Shown here: in pieces, positions 12,682-24,100 of the stretch
Position numbering within the stretch: the stretch's first letter is position 1
Layout: each line of letters begins with the position of its first letter
From: Diphasiastrum complanatum
Taxonomy: Eukaryota; Streptophyta; Lycopodiopsida; Lycopodiales; Lycopodiaceae
Length of the DNA: 64,000 nt
Reading direction: 5' to 3'
Assembly: GCA_029204225.1 (NCBI GenBank)
Contig: CM055094.1
Coordinates: forward strand, 4,826,063 to 4,890,062
Notes under the pieces: generated by a model
Database searches by the model: none
What the model was told of the DNA's origin: nothing
Seen by the model: only the letters and a program-made list of their open reading frames with translations
Program-made: the position numbers and the translations under genes

Positions 12682-13450
12682 TTCTGTAACACAGCCGACC
12701 GCCAGTGCTGCAGATTTCAGTAAGCAGCGCCTTTCACAAGAACGTTCCACTTCTTTCCACAACGGCACTGCAAATCCCTGCGATAATCAATGTTTTTCAA
12801 GCCTGATCCTTCAAACGGTTAAAGGGAAAAACTACCCGCAATACCACCTTCGAATAGCTTTATGAAGCTTTCCCCTATCACCAGCGGATAGGTTTCTTCA
12901 CTGACCGCAGCTTAATGGACGCCCTTCAAAACCCTAAGTGACACCTAAGATTGAAGCTTTCTAAGTACTACCACAAACTTTAATCGCTGCTTCTTTCTCT
13001 TTCCTTGCCCTACAATATTCATGTACTACAAGCCTAGGGCTTAGCCAGGTCGAGTACACTAGACCCTTTTATTCGCAATACTACCTTCAGCCCTGTGAAG
13101 CTCCCCCCTATAACCAAAAGATATATTCCTTCTGCTACCGCAGCTTTATGGATGCTCACATGAAACCCTCAGCAACGCCTCAAATCAAACCTTTCTAACT
13201 ATTTCCCCAACCTTCATGAAAACTGACGCAGCTTCTTTGTGAAATAACGTCAGCGGTGACAGTTCTGTCTAAGGATTGCTTGTGAACCCTGTGTTTTGCT
13301 TGAGCTATGCCGCAGCTTCTTTTTTCGATCCTTCGGTTAAAGAAAAGGTATCCTGATCCACAGGTGGCTATGCAGGAAGCCGCAGATACTTATACCCTCC
13401 TCCTGGAAACCCTATTTTGGGACGACTGATCTAAACTTATTAAGGCGGTG
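12682..13450 (-). promoter_or_regulatory. Upstream region of the YTH gene
   Basis: This is the sequence directly 5' of the YTH start codon on the minus strand; promoter and 5' UTR should lie here by position. It is less AT-rich than the flanks, with two related blocks (about 12838-12990 and 13070-13230). These share phrases such as AATACTACCTTC, GAAGCTTTCCCCTATCACC versus GAAGCTCCCCCCTATAACC, and CCGCAGCTT. This suggests an old local duplication. I see no convincing TATA box. Confidence 0.35.
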
Positions 13451-13664
13451 CAAGAAGCGATGGATTTGAGACGCGTGATCGCATACGGCACACACACAGG
13501 GCTAAATGCCACTGGACGCGCAATGGATCGATCCACGAAGCAGCATCAGAACACGAACACGATGATGCAGAAGAGGAAGAAACAGAAGAAGAAGAAGCAG
13601 AAGAAGAGGGAAAGGAAAGCGACGGCGAAACAAAGAAGAAGCTTCCTTTGCCCTAGCCCACCTC

Positions 13665-14125
13665 AGACCGAGCCTAGGCCAGACCTAGGTTTCTAATCCA
13701 TTAGGCTAGAGCACCAGACCTAGCTTCTCTCGTTAGCTTACGCTGGGCACCAAGCCTAGCTAGACACGGCAACAGTTGGCAGTGCTGGACCCTTCCATCC
13801 AATGATGTAAAGGCGAGCATAGATCTGGAAGGAGAGCGTATGGTGGTGAAGCACCCACCACCACCCTTGGATGGTGCAGCCCTTGGATGGTGTCTGCACC
13901 ATCACTGGCATGCCAGAGATGATACATAATATGGCTAAACTCTAACTAAGCACCGGACCTAGCTTCTATGATTCACTTAAAGGTTGGCAACCGAGCCTAA
14001 CTTTGGGTTAAGCCTGGTTTGTATCATGAGATCAGGTTTGGTACCAAGCCTAAGCCCAAACTTTGGACCAGACCTAGGTTTTAGTGATGTGAGATTAGGT
14101 CTAGTGTCGAGCCTACGCCAAAGTC
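13665..14125. repeat. Degenerate short repeat cluster
   Basis: Phrases such as CAGACCTAG, CGAGCCTA, ACCAAGCCTA and GACCTAGCTTCT recur many times in varied order over about 450 bases, with a local inverted TTGGATGGTG/CACCATC pair near 13860-13910. The pattern looks like an eroded minisatellite. The Lys/Arg-rich open frame just before it (13448-13696) translates purine-rich AGAAGAAG sequence and is unlikely to be a gene. Confidence 0.5.
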
Positions 14126-17100
14126 TAGTTTCATATGGAGGTATGCCAGCCTGCAGTGCTTAAGTTATTCTTAAAAGACCTGGACTTGTTAAACTTTCTC
14201 GATTTTTTGAAGACGTGTTTATATGCTTACATCAAAAATTGCCACATACTTTATGATACCAGTTCCATTCCTATAATTTGCTGGTTTTCCCGAGCACTAG
14301 AGCCATGCATGCAAGAATTTCTAATTTTTCATGTGCACTTGATTGGAGGTGCAATTAGGGCCTCACTCTCATCCAACCAAGAAACCAAGCACACACTATT
14401 ATGATTTTGGATAAAAAAAATTCGCGGCTTATGAATCGCTCGATAAGGATGGGGCTCTACCTGCACCCTCAATCACGATGAGAAATATGTTATTTCGGTG
14501 TCAAGCTTCAGCTTTGGCACGAAGCTACCTAATCTCAAGGCTAGTTTCACATCCCACATGTTGTGCAAACGTGCAAACCCTACCTAATCTTGTCACTAGG
14601 TTCACATCCCACATGTTTGTGCAACGTGGTAGTATTACATGCCGCCTTCTTTTTAAATTTTACTCCTTTTATTTGGATTCCAAATGTAGATGGCTTTCTA
14701 GTAACATCCTCCCTCCCTCCTTTAGTAGCATCCTTGTGGTTGAAACTTGAAACTTCTAATATCAACTAGATGATAACAATTAAGGACTTTTACATCCACT
14801 TGGCACCGCTTAGGGAGTGTTGCACCTTGAGACGTGTGACCATATTCACATCATCCTATATTGAAGAGGTTATCATGTTATCACATCCATAGGTGGACGT
14901 GAAAGACTCTAGGACACGGCTTTGGCCAAAGTTTTCAAATTTTATGAGTTGTACATTGGGAAGATCAACTTTTCAATTGCCTCTAGATTGAAGTAATGTA
15001 GAGTGGAACTCCATAACTAGTAAAATTCACTTTGTCAACTTTTTGAATTTTTTGGCCATGTCTTGCTTTGGAAGGAGGCCTTACCAATCTTGTTGCAACA
15101 TTGATCTACTCTATTTGTGTTTTTAATTTGAATCATTAGTACCCAAGTTGTTATTCTTTGCTTTTTGGAGATGTGTGTTGTTGACATGTTGATAATATAT
15201 CTTTTGTCGTGGAGCGATAAGCTATCCTAAAGATTCAAGAAGTGCTAGAACTCGACATGTCTTTCTTCTTCTATGAGTTTCACCACAAAAATGCATTATT
15301 TTTTCATTTTCCAACCGTGAATGATTCTTTCACATTGATCATCCACATTTATGGCATAGCATCTTGTGATTGTTTGATGTGATTTCTTACATTCATTTTT
15401 TGTTGCTTCTTCATTGTTCATTTTTATTCTTATTTGTTATAAAAACACCTACATTTGAAAGCAATGGACCATTCAACTTTATAACAAGTAGTTAGGTCAT
15501 GTTTCCAACCTTCAACTTCATGGGAGTTGAAGGATATTTGTCGCTCTTGTTATGAACTTCATGATAGGCACAAGAGGAAATAGGGCCTTAAATCTTCAAC
15601 ATCATAACATGTGTAAGTGAAGGGTAGTGGGCACTCTCATACTAGGTGCACAAGGGCATGGTGGCATGTCCTTCAATTTCATAGATTTGAACAATATATA
15701 AGATGGCTAACTCCTCTCAATGCCCTACTTTACCCATGTGTTGTCCTTCTCTTCTCTATATAGAAGGAATGATGACTTCTATTTTGATTTTGTTGGCGAT
15801 CCATCCATCCACAAACACCTAGTTTCTTTTGCAATTCTTTGCATATGAATTACCCCCATAGCTCTTGTAATTGTTGTAGGAATTGAATAGTGTTAATTTC
15901 TTGATGGCAGACAACACGAAGCCTAGATTTGTGTTGAGCATGTTGTATAGATGCATATCAACCTCAAATAGGGAAACATGGACAGTGAGCTTCCAGCACT
16001 TACCGGAGTGGCTCCCAACATGTAGCACCTCTTAATTGTCCATGGTCGCCACCTTCCAGCTAGATTCATCCAACCTATCTCCAAACAATACTTCAATCTC
16101 CCCTTGTCCCAGATCAAAATTTATAAGGCGCCATCTTTTTCCAATGTTTGTCTTTGCCACGTGATTGTAACTAACTTTAATTGAGAACATCACACTTGGA
16201 TTCAATGCTTGGTTGTATATGTACATTTTATTGCAACATCTGCATATCCCCATTTTTTAGATAAGTGCATATAGAAAAGTGATGAAGATCATGTGATCAT
16301 CGAGTGAAGGTTACAATTAAGAGGAGTAGACACAAAGTTATTGGATTTTTGGAAGAGAATGAAAGGACAAGGCAACACGAGTCAAAAGGTGTCGCTTCAA
16401 ACAACTCTCTATTTGATCGGATCACTCTACTTTAGATATTTGCTAGTTGACTTCAAAGTAGTACACTTGATAGGTTGTTCTCATCTCATTGATTTGTTTA
16501 CTTGTCTCACTATTGTGATAGAGAGGCTATATACAAGCAATAAATATTATTTTTGCTGAAAGGTATAAAATAGTAGACTCTATTGTTTAGCTTTCTTGCA
16601 TATTACCATTATTTTTAGTAGAATTTCCACTCTTATTTGATATACAATTTTGAGCTCATATGACAGTATTCATTGCTCTAGATCATTTGATCTCCAAGAT
16701 GAAGCCTTACCTGTAACAAATTCGCATCTTTATCCAACTTCAAAATTTTCATTTGATTTCATATTTGGCAAGCATTTTTATCAAACCATTACGAAGGTAG
16801 AAATTATAAATAAGATGTGCCAAACCATTTTATCTCGTATTTTCTAGTGTTAGTGTGAATCTATATGAGTTAAGAAACAAAAATGATGTGGTATTGTATC
16901 ATAGAAATCTTGCCATGTCATATCATCATATTTAAACTTTTTGTGAAGATTCAAAAATTGTAGAAAAATAGCATTTAGATATTTGACAGTTGTTAACTTT
17001 TATAGGCAAATGTTTTATGGATTGTGATGATGTTTTTTTATTGTTAATCCAACAATTTAAACATTATGGCTAGGAATTTGTGACAAAATACCACAATAAT

Positions 17101-17490
17101 AACTTGAATATAGACATTTAAAACTTTATTAGATAATAATAATATTCAATACAAGCCCTCAAATCTTTAATCTCATATGATACAACTCTCATCTTTTTGT
17201 CTTTTCGAAGACGAGTTTGGGTGTGTAAATTTGAATTCCTAAATGCCAGCTTGTTATTGAGTTCATATGAAGAGATTTGAAGTGATAAAATTCCTTGATA
17301 ATTATTATTCCATTGTATTAGACAACACAATTAACCATGTGATTGGTAGCTACATGCTGCTAGTATGAATCCTCTTTCCATGGCTGTGATTGATTTATAG
17401 CTTGGGGGCTATATCCGTACGATCTAGGTTTGGTTGAGTTGGTTTATCCACCACCTGTTTCCTTGTGTTGTTGTTTTGTTTGGTATGCTT
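14126..17490. other. Intergenic, no recognisable gene
   Basis: AT-rich. The only stretch that reads like protein is on the minus strand at 16253-15819, with segments VSYNHVAKTNIGKRWRLINF and VLHVGSHSGKCWKLTVHVSL separated by a stop or frame change. I recognise no family and treat it as possible mobile-element debris. No LTR ends or splice-bounded exons were found elsewhere. Confidence 0.35.
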
Positions 17491-17491
17491 A

Positions 17492-17564
17492 GACTAGTAT
17501 CTTGTGTGTAGGACTTTATATTGATCTGATACCAATATAAAGTCCTACACACAGGATACTAGTC
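17492..17564. repeat. Near-perfect 32-bp inverted repeat around a PBS-like loop
   Basis: The left arm 17492-17523 and right arm 17533-17564 are complementary except for one A/G difference. The spacer is 9 bases (17524-17532). The central bases 17523-17534 (GATCTGATACCA) match the reverse complement of the copia primer-binding site at 11 of 12 positions, so each arm occupies the place of an LTR end. Confidence 0.85.
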
Positions 17565-19159
17565 ATTAGAGCCATTCTAAGCAAGTTTTTACCATTGAAA
17601 GTGCTAGGGTGAATCTTTACGTTTTCTCGAGATTTTACCTAAGTGTTCTCTGGTTCTATAAAGAGGGAAATCACACAACCCTATTCACTTTTCCTCATGC
17701 TTTCTGCTCTCTCTCTCTCCCTCATTCTTGCTCTACTGGTGCTCTACCATACGATGATTGTGATTGAAGAGAAAACTCGTGAATGCTATTGGAAGAGCAA
17801 TCCTGCAAACAAAGGTGAGAATGATTTGAGAAATGGTAGCTCGCTGAAAATGAAGGATGTATGCTAAGAATGAATGCTCACAAATTGCTATGATTACCTT
17901 TGTGTAGTAGCAAGGTTTGGCTTGCATATTGTGATTGAATACTACTGCAATCAATTGTTGTCCCAAGGAGCAAACGTGAGCAAATTTACAGGTATTTTTT
18001 CAACCTTTTTGACCTATGATAAGCGTTGTGGATAGTAAGCCAACTTTTGATTATCATTATCACCTATTCTGAAAAGAGAGTAGTCGCTGGCCAGCGCCCT
18101 CTCTGAGATGGATCTGGCTTGCGCTGTTTTTTGGCTCAAAAATGCTTGTACCTACTGCAATTTACCATGGCTCTTTGTATGAGCAAAGTTTCAAGCATTT
18201 TTCAGTACGTAATGCTTTTAGAAATGTGATGGACCGTTGTCCTTCCATGCGTTTTATGGATATACCAGAAGCTATAGCATGAATATGGTCGATGAGAATG
18301 CTCTTGCTATACTCGATTGGCTATAACCTTTACATGGTATTGCTCCATACAATTGCTCTTTTGGTTTGATAAAAACTATGATGTTATCTGCCTATGATAA
18401 ACTAGTATGATGATGGTTGTGATTACAGAAAAGGAAGTAGTATAAAGGATGCTAGATATGCCCATTATGCTCTTGAGAAAACATGGTTACTATTGCTAAT
18501 TATCTGTATATGGTGGGGAATGCTCACGAAGAATAAAAACCTACGTTATTAATCTTCGGATAAGCAAGTAGTTAACTAGTGGTGATGACTCTATGAGGCT
18601 TTAAGAATACTCTATACTTAATCCAATACTTTCGGTTTGAATGCTTTAACACGTGGGTGATTCGTTTAAGCAGCTGAAGACATGACTTCACCTCTCATTT
18701 AGGTACGATGCTTTATGGAATATCACCAATACAGTGGGTAGCCTAACTCGTTACTATGATATTGCTCATGCATTTATGATGGTATTGCAAACCTTGCATG
18801 TAATGGTTTTCAAGTAGTAAATCTAGTAAGAGTTGATCTTGCATGCGTATTAGGTGACATGGGCTTGAGTTATAATTTTTTTTTTTCCTTGCATCCAAAG
18901 TTCGGTTGTGATAAGTAATGTCATGCACTCATACGGGACTCGACTATGGTACACTTGAATGGCATGGAATGGCCCAAGTTGTTCGGTGCTTGGACTCCCA
19001 AAAAAGGGTTACGGGAAATTTGTGGGACTAGTATAGCACAGAGGTGCTCTAGTACCTAGCATTGTGGCCATCGTCAAGTCTCTGTCCATCTGTGTAATGA
19101 AAGATAGCTGCTTACATGTAGAATGTATATGTGAACCTAATACGTTCTTTTTGCTCCTT
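17565..19159. other. Probable LTR-element leader debris
   Basis: No coding frame recognised. The sequence follows the palindrome at 17492-17564 and has a short CT run (17707-17722). Its downstream part runs into a repeat shared with 33190-33450, which also lies next to a primer-binding site. It is therefore probably untranslated retroelement sequence, by inference only. Confidence 0.35.
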
Positions 19160-19430
19160 TACTCATCAGTATGGCTTTTGCCCTAATACGGCTTCGTTAA
19201 AGGGCAAGACCTATTGCTAGTTTATGAAATAAATGATTGGAAAGATTGGACGTACTTGTTATAAATGCAATCTAGCTGATAAAGTAGTGAATCATGTTTC
19301 GGACATGGATAACAACTGATGCTCAGCTATGACACATGTCTTCCTCACGCGACTAACTTGTGCGGTTTTGTTGTATGGGATGGTGGCAGGTAACAACTGG
19401 GCGTCTTAAAACTTGCTTCGCTTTATGGTA
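19160..19430. repeat. Dispersed repeat, copy 1 (other copy 33190-33450)
   Basis: Shares long diverged blocks with 33190-33450 in the same orientation. Examples are AACAACTGATGCTCAGCTAT and ACACATGTCTTC, then GGGATGGTGGCAGGTA, then GCTTTATGG at the end, with ATCA(G/A)TATGGC at the start. No coding potential is seen. It is probably non-coding LTR-element sequence. Confidence 0.75.
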
Positions 19431-19534
19431 CTCTATACTATTATACTTTATACAGCTATATTTTCATTTAACAATTCCAACAATCTATTTATTGATATTA
19501 ATCAGCTACTAACATTCATCATAAATTTTTACAG

Positions 19535-20787
19535 TATTACAAATGAGAATGTCAATAACAAGTTGATGGTTGTTCTCAAGTTAGATGAGTCTGAAATTAT
19601 AAAAGGACAAAAAATGAAGAGAGTTAGTCTTACGATCATGAATGGAGTACTTTCAAATTCGGAAGACTCAGAAGGCCTCAACTTCAGTGTTCAATTAGAA
19701 AATGATATCTAGTGGTTGGCAGCATTTCAGGTATAGTAGTTCCTTCGCATAGTCAATAGGGATAATCATTTTAATATGGATTTCATTTGGGAAATCTTCT
19801 CTATGTTGATATTATGCAGCTAAATCATGTTTTTGTTTTCTCTTATAGGTAATGAAAGAAGACCATGACATTTTCTCATGGATATTTTATAGAACGCCAT
19901 ATCTTGCCACCATAAAAAATCACATGGAGGGAGTTCCACTGAATATTCCTAGAATTGGCACTTTCAACATAGAATGGCATTTAGCATGAGATCTGAAGAC
20001 ATTAAAATGTATGTTAAATGTATCCCATGGTGCTAACTCTAAACACCCTTGTTTATACTGCATGAAGACAGCAAAAGACATGACAAGGGGTGCAGGAATA
20101 TCAAGAGATCAAGAAGATCCTAATTGGAAACCCGTACTACTACGTCCTCTTCAAAATGTTCATATTTGTACATTACATGTAGAGGTGCGTATAATAGAAA
20201 AAACAATATATCTTCACATCTTGTTTGCATGGAATTCCAAGCCAGAGGCATCTACGAAAGATGTTTTTTTCAAATTAGAGGATGTGTTGTCTAAAGTAGG
20301 CTTGCATAAAGGCCACGTTAAAATAAAAAAAGACGATAAGCTATCAGGTAAAGTTGCACTAGTGTAGACAAATATGTGCAATTAATTTAGATACTGATTT
20401 GTATTTTGTTTTTATGACATGCAACACATATTACAGCATCATTCGACATTTTTTGCAGGAAATAATGGAAGTCTTAGCAAATGGTCATACAAGGAATGGA
20501 AATATCTCATTGGCAAGCAAGAGCAGCATTTCATAAAAGTACACAACATGGTGGGACTAGCACGAAGAATAGCTATATACTGCAACTTTTCCAATGGTTT
20601 TACAGAAGAATCCAAATTCGTCATAATACAAAATCGACGGACTATAAAAATTTTCAAAAAGCATGCAAATTTATACAAGCCAATAGGCAATAGACATACA
20701 GAGAAATTTTGTATATTAAATGAAAATTTTACAAAGTTCGGTTATCCAATATCTACTCTGCTTTTGACACTTTCTCTAATGAAAGGT
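19535..20787 (+). pseudogene. Spliced, broken gene for a transposon-like C-x2-C protein
   Basis: Three exons with canonical borders and matching phases: 19535-19730, 19849-20347 (phase 0 junction) and 20459-20787 (joins G|GA to give KLSGNN). The protein text includes KRVSLTIMNGVLS, IPRIGTFNIEWHLA, DLKTLKCMLNVSHGANSKHP then CLYC, a motif CTLHVEVRIIEK, and KLSGNNGSLSKWSYKEWKYL. The order resembles an uncharacterised, probably transposon-derived family with a GDxKxL...A-x-S-x2-PCxxC segment followed by an LHxxxRIxEK helix; this is from memory and not verified. Two in-frame stops (a TAG near 19711 before WLAAF, and TGA at 19987-19989 where Gly is expected) show it is dead in this copy. More exons may lie outside. 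Confidence 0.5.
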
Positions 20788-21225
20788 GCAAGTTAGAATC
20801 ATGCAACAATTTTCTTCTCTCGTACGGATCCAAGAGCTCATAGTTTTCATGCTTACTCAAATCAACGTAGGCTGCATACCATGCAAAACGAGATGATCTG
20901 AGCATGGAATTCACTGGACCATCTTAAGTGCAATATTTTTCTTAACAAAAATTATTTTATGCACCCTATTAAAATTATGTCCTCCAAGAAAATGAGAAAG
21001 TGCCTTGATTGCCACAATCATTGTATCACCATGTTGATGAAACTTTGAATGGGCAACACTTATCTCATTATTCTTGAAGAACTTTAGATAATGCCCCAGT
21101 GCATGATCTCTTGAAAATTTTCCAGCAGAGGATCACTGCCCACCTCGACGAATTTCAAGATCATCAAGAAAAATTGTTTTTTGGAATGAAAAAATGCAAA
21201 GTAAGCTCCAGTATAAAATCTGACA

Positions 21226-22302
21226 TTACGAATTTACTAGTACAAGATAGGATACAAACTTACGCATTTCTTCCTCGATTACTACCTCTCCATCAATATT
21301 ATGTCCACCTTTCAATGTCAATAAGGTTGGTGAATAGACAGTTGGTTTTGGAAAACCAAGCTGACTTTGATATATGAGGAACTTCTCATCAGAAGGAAGA
21401 TCATTTTCTTTTTGGTGAATTTCCTCCACAACCATTTTCAAGCAATCTTTTCCTGAATAAAACTCATTCTTATTTACATCGTGAACACCAAGGAGAAGAT
21501 CATCAGCATCATAATCTATTATATCTGAAAATTCATGAAGCTCTTTGTTCTAAATGAAAAGAGTCTCGGCCTTTGTGAAATAAAAAAGATCCGATATATC
21601 CAATAGTGTCAAAAAAGTATTATTATCTATATTATAAGTAGGCAATGTGATAAGAGATTTATCAGAAGGAAAAAGGATATTGGTACTGGGGCCAATAAAC
21701 GATGCCCTATTTTGTGAAGGATCAAAATCTGTACAATCATCTAAACTAACGCTCGAATCAATAAAAAAAATTTCTATATCTACAGTCTTTGACTTTTTAG
21801 ATTTTGTACTGTTGGAAGAAGCAGCTTCAGAAGTAAACGGGCCAACTTTCAAATCGTCAAAAATATTTAACAAAAGAAAAAAAACAAATGCAGACTGAAA
21901 CTCTACAAATCTACATTTTTTATTGTGAATTGGACAATCATCTACAAACTTGAAATCATTATGTAACTTGGTGAACATTCTGTCAAGCTTAGCATTATAG
22001 CTATGCTTGTCGAGTGTCACCAGGTCTTGATAATGAATCATGTCCTTATTCTGAGATCTGAACAAAGGAGTACTAAGCAGAGACTTAAATTTGAGATAAA
22101 ATCTCAGAAAATGCTTCCACACCAGGACCCTCAGTAAAAGAAGGAAGAACAAAAAAAAAAAAAAAGATTTGAAATACTCTATATTATCACTAATACCAAA
22201 TTCATGAAAAAAAGATTGCAGACTAGAATCGAAACTAGACATTTTAACAAAAAACATATAGAAAGAAAGATTTTGAATATCGGACTCAGGCGCAAAATGC
22301 AA
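21226..22302 (-). pseudogene. Long minus-strand reading frame of unknown function, one internal TAG
   Basis: One frame runs from 22302 down to 21226 with a single stop (TAG at 21550-21552). The predicted N-terminal part (MSSFDSSLQSFFHEFGISD from about 22239) is followed by a Phe/Leu-rich run that translates an A/T homopolymer at 22150. Later come FKFVDDCPIHNKKCRFVEFQ, a Ser/Lys-rich patch SNSTKSKKSKT, an acidic DYDADDLLLGVHDVN, and KMVVEEIHQKENDLPSDEKF. A perfect donor site (C|GTAAGT) at 21264/21263 could end an exon. I do not recognise a family. It converges tail-to-tail with the C-x2-C gene at 19.5-20.8 kb and may be part of the same element. Confidence 0.4.
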
Positions 22303-22564
22303 GTTAAAACAAAACTACAACGTCCTATGCGCTCGAAAAAGAGATAAAAAAAACCGAGTATCAGATCCGAGCGCGAGTACGAAGAACGAGAAAAATCGAC
22401 AAGTAAGGCGCGCTTGAGAGCAATATCAGAGTAGGCAGTATCGGTTTTAGGTGCAAATGTATAAACAGATGCGAAGCAGTGGCAAGTGTGCGCTTGAAAT
22501 CGATATTCGGCATAGAAATCAGAATTTTTTTGTGAAAATCCACGTCGAAAATGACGAATTTAAT

Positions 22565-22823
22565 AAAAAAATTTGCACGTGTGAATGAGTCCCGAAAGAA
22601 CACGGGTCATCGCGTGATTGGTCAAGAATATTCTGTCGTACAGAGAATGATTGATCTGACATTTGTCACATGCAAATGACACGTGTTTTATTCTGATTTG
22701 TGCACGTGTTTGACTTCCACGTGGCCTTGTTATTGTGTCATAATGACCTGTATAGACAATACACGTGGACCACTTAAATAACATGTGTCCGCAACTATTT
22801 TTCACACGTGCAAATTTTTTTTT
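22565..22823. mobile_element. MITE-like element with 21-bp terminal inverted repeats and G-boxes
   Basis: The left end 22565-22585 and the right end 22801-22821 are exact reverse complements over 21 bases (core TTTGCACGTGTGAA plus an A run). The 259-bp interior has no coding frame. It carries further CACGTG hexamers near 22680, 22703, 22718 and 22761, so with the two in the ends there are six in about 240 bp. Flanking target duplication is unclear because of A/T runs. The size and perfect ends fit a miniature inverted-repeat transposable element. It sits about 260 bp upstream of the reading frame at 21226-22302. Confidence 0.6.
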
Positions 22824-24100
22824 ATAGATATCCCCACCAAATTTTCATTATTTCTAGCAAATTTTTCATTTTTGACTCTCGATATGGATCTCAAGCGCGG
22901 TCTTTGTATGTTCTAATTCTGCCAGCACTCCCCGCGCTTGAGACCAGTACCGCGATATAACCGATATTGCTTTCGAACGCGAAACTTTTTTTTTTTCTTC
23001 ACTTGTATGTGTGCGCTCGAAACCGATATCCAGTTGTTATCAATTTCAAGAGTCTTTCTCAAATTTTTTTGTTTTCATTCTCTGCACTTCATTTCGATAT
23101 TCAAATCAAAGACTTTTTTTCAAATTTACTTCTTTTGTATCTTAGAATTTTTATATTTATCTTGCTATGCTACCAAATGATTGGACAACAACAGACGTAC
23201 TGTCTCTTCAAAAACACAAGGTTTTAATTCAAGTACCCTTCTAAACTTGAAAAAAACAATTCTAAACAAATGGGTTTTCGCACTTACAACTAACAAGGCA
23301 ATGTGGCAAGCCACTTGGCCTTGCCTTAAATTGGTAGTTTATTTATTTTTTTGTGTTACACTAGATTCAAATGTGCTACAAAAAAAACTTGCCTAATTTT
23401 ATTAACAAAGAGAAAAATCCATTGGAGTACAAAAAAGTGCATGTGGGGAGTATGAATGTCATAAGGTGATTTAAAAGTTACCGTTTGATGCAAGTCACCA
23501 GGTAGGGTAGTTGCAAGTTTACAGGTGAAGCACCACGTCCAAGTGTCACCACAAATCATGCGCAAGTTAACATAGTTTTTTCCAGACACGTAATCACAAT
23601 AATGCAATTCTTTATGTTGAGTTTCATGAGAAGCCATAATACTTCCAGCAATGGAAGCCTAATGAAGTAGATTTGATTGTGGAAGATCAAGAAACCTAGT
23701 ACACGATATTTGGGTCAATATACGTAATAAATTGGTGAGGGGTCACTCATTACAGTGTGTGACTCCATAAAAGCTTTTCGAGTTGTGTGCATTAGTCCAT
23801 ATATGATCTAACTAGCTTCCATACAATGTTGTTGGTGTAGTGATAGTTCTCTAAGAATGGGTGTTGGTGTTGGTGTTGGTTTGCCCATGGATGCATTTTG
23901 TAATATATCTTTTATTGTATTCAAGAAATACATCATATTTGAATTTGGTTTTCGATACACTAAGTACAATAATACTATATGGTTTTGAAATAAGCTTTGG
24001 TAATTTCTACGACATCTGCTAATGTTATTAGCAAATATCCCATCTGTTGGTAAAGTCAAAGTTTATGAGATTCATAAAAAAAAGTTAAATTAAATCATGC
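22824..24100. other. Intergenic, no gene recognised
   Basis: Contains T-rich open frames (22938-23227) that encode only Phe/Leu-rich text and look like composition artefacts. A motif of the type GCGCTTGA(A/G)A followed by a CGATAT-like run recurs on both sides of the MITE-like element (about 22320-22520 and, inverted, 22885-23035). This hints at a larger symmetrical structure. Confidence 0.35.

Noticed and set aside
12682-12768. Longer N-terminus for the YTH protein
   Set aside because: The in-frame extension begins at a GTG and has no upstream ATG. The family N-terminus matches MAAVAQP.
13448-13696. Basic 82-aa protein
   Set aside because: The Lys/Arg content comes from an AGAAGAAG purine run. 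There is no splice context or conservation signal.
22938-23227. Possible membrane proteins rich in Phe and Leu
   Set aside because: The hydrophobic text comes from T-rich DNA, with two overlapping frames showing the same bias.
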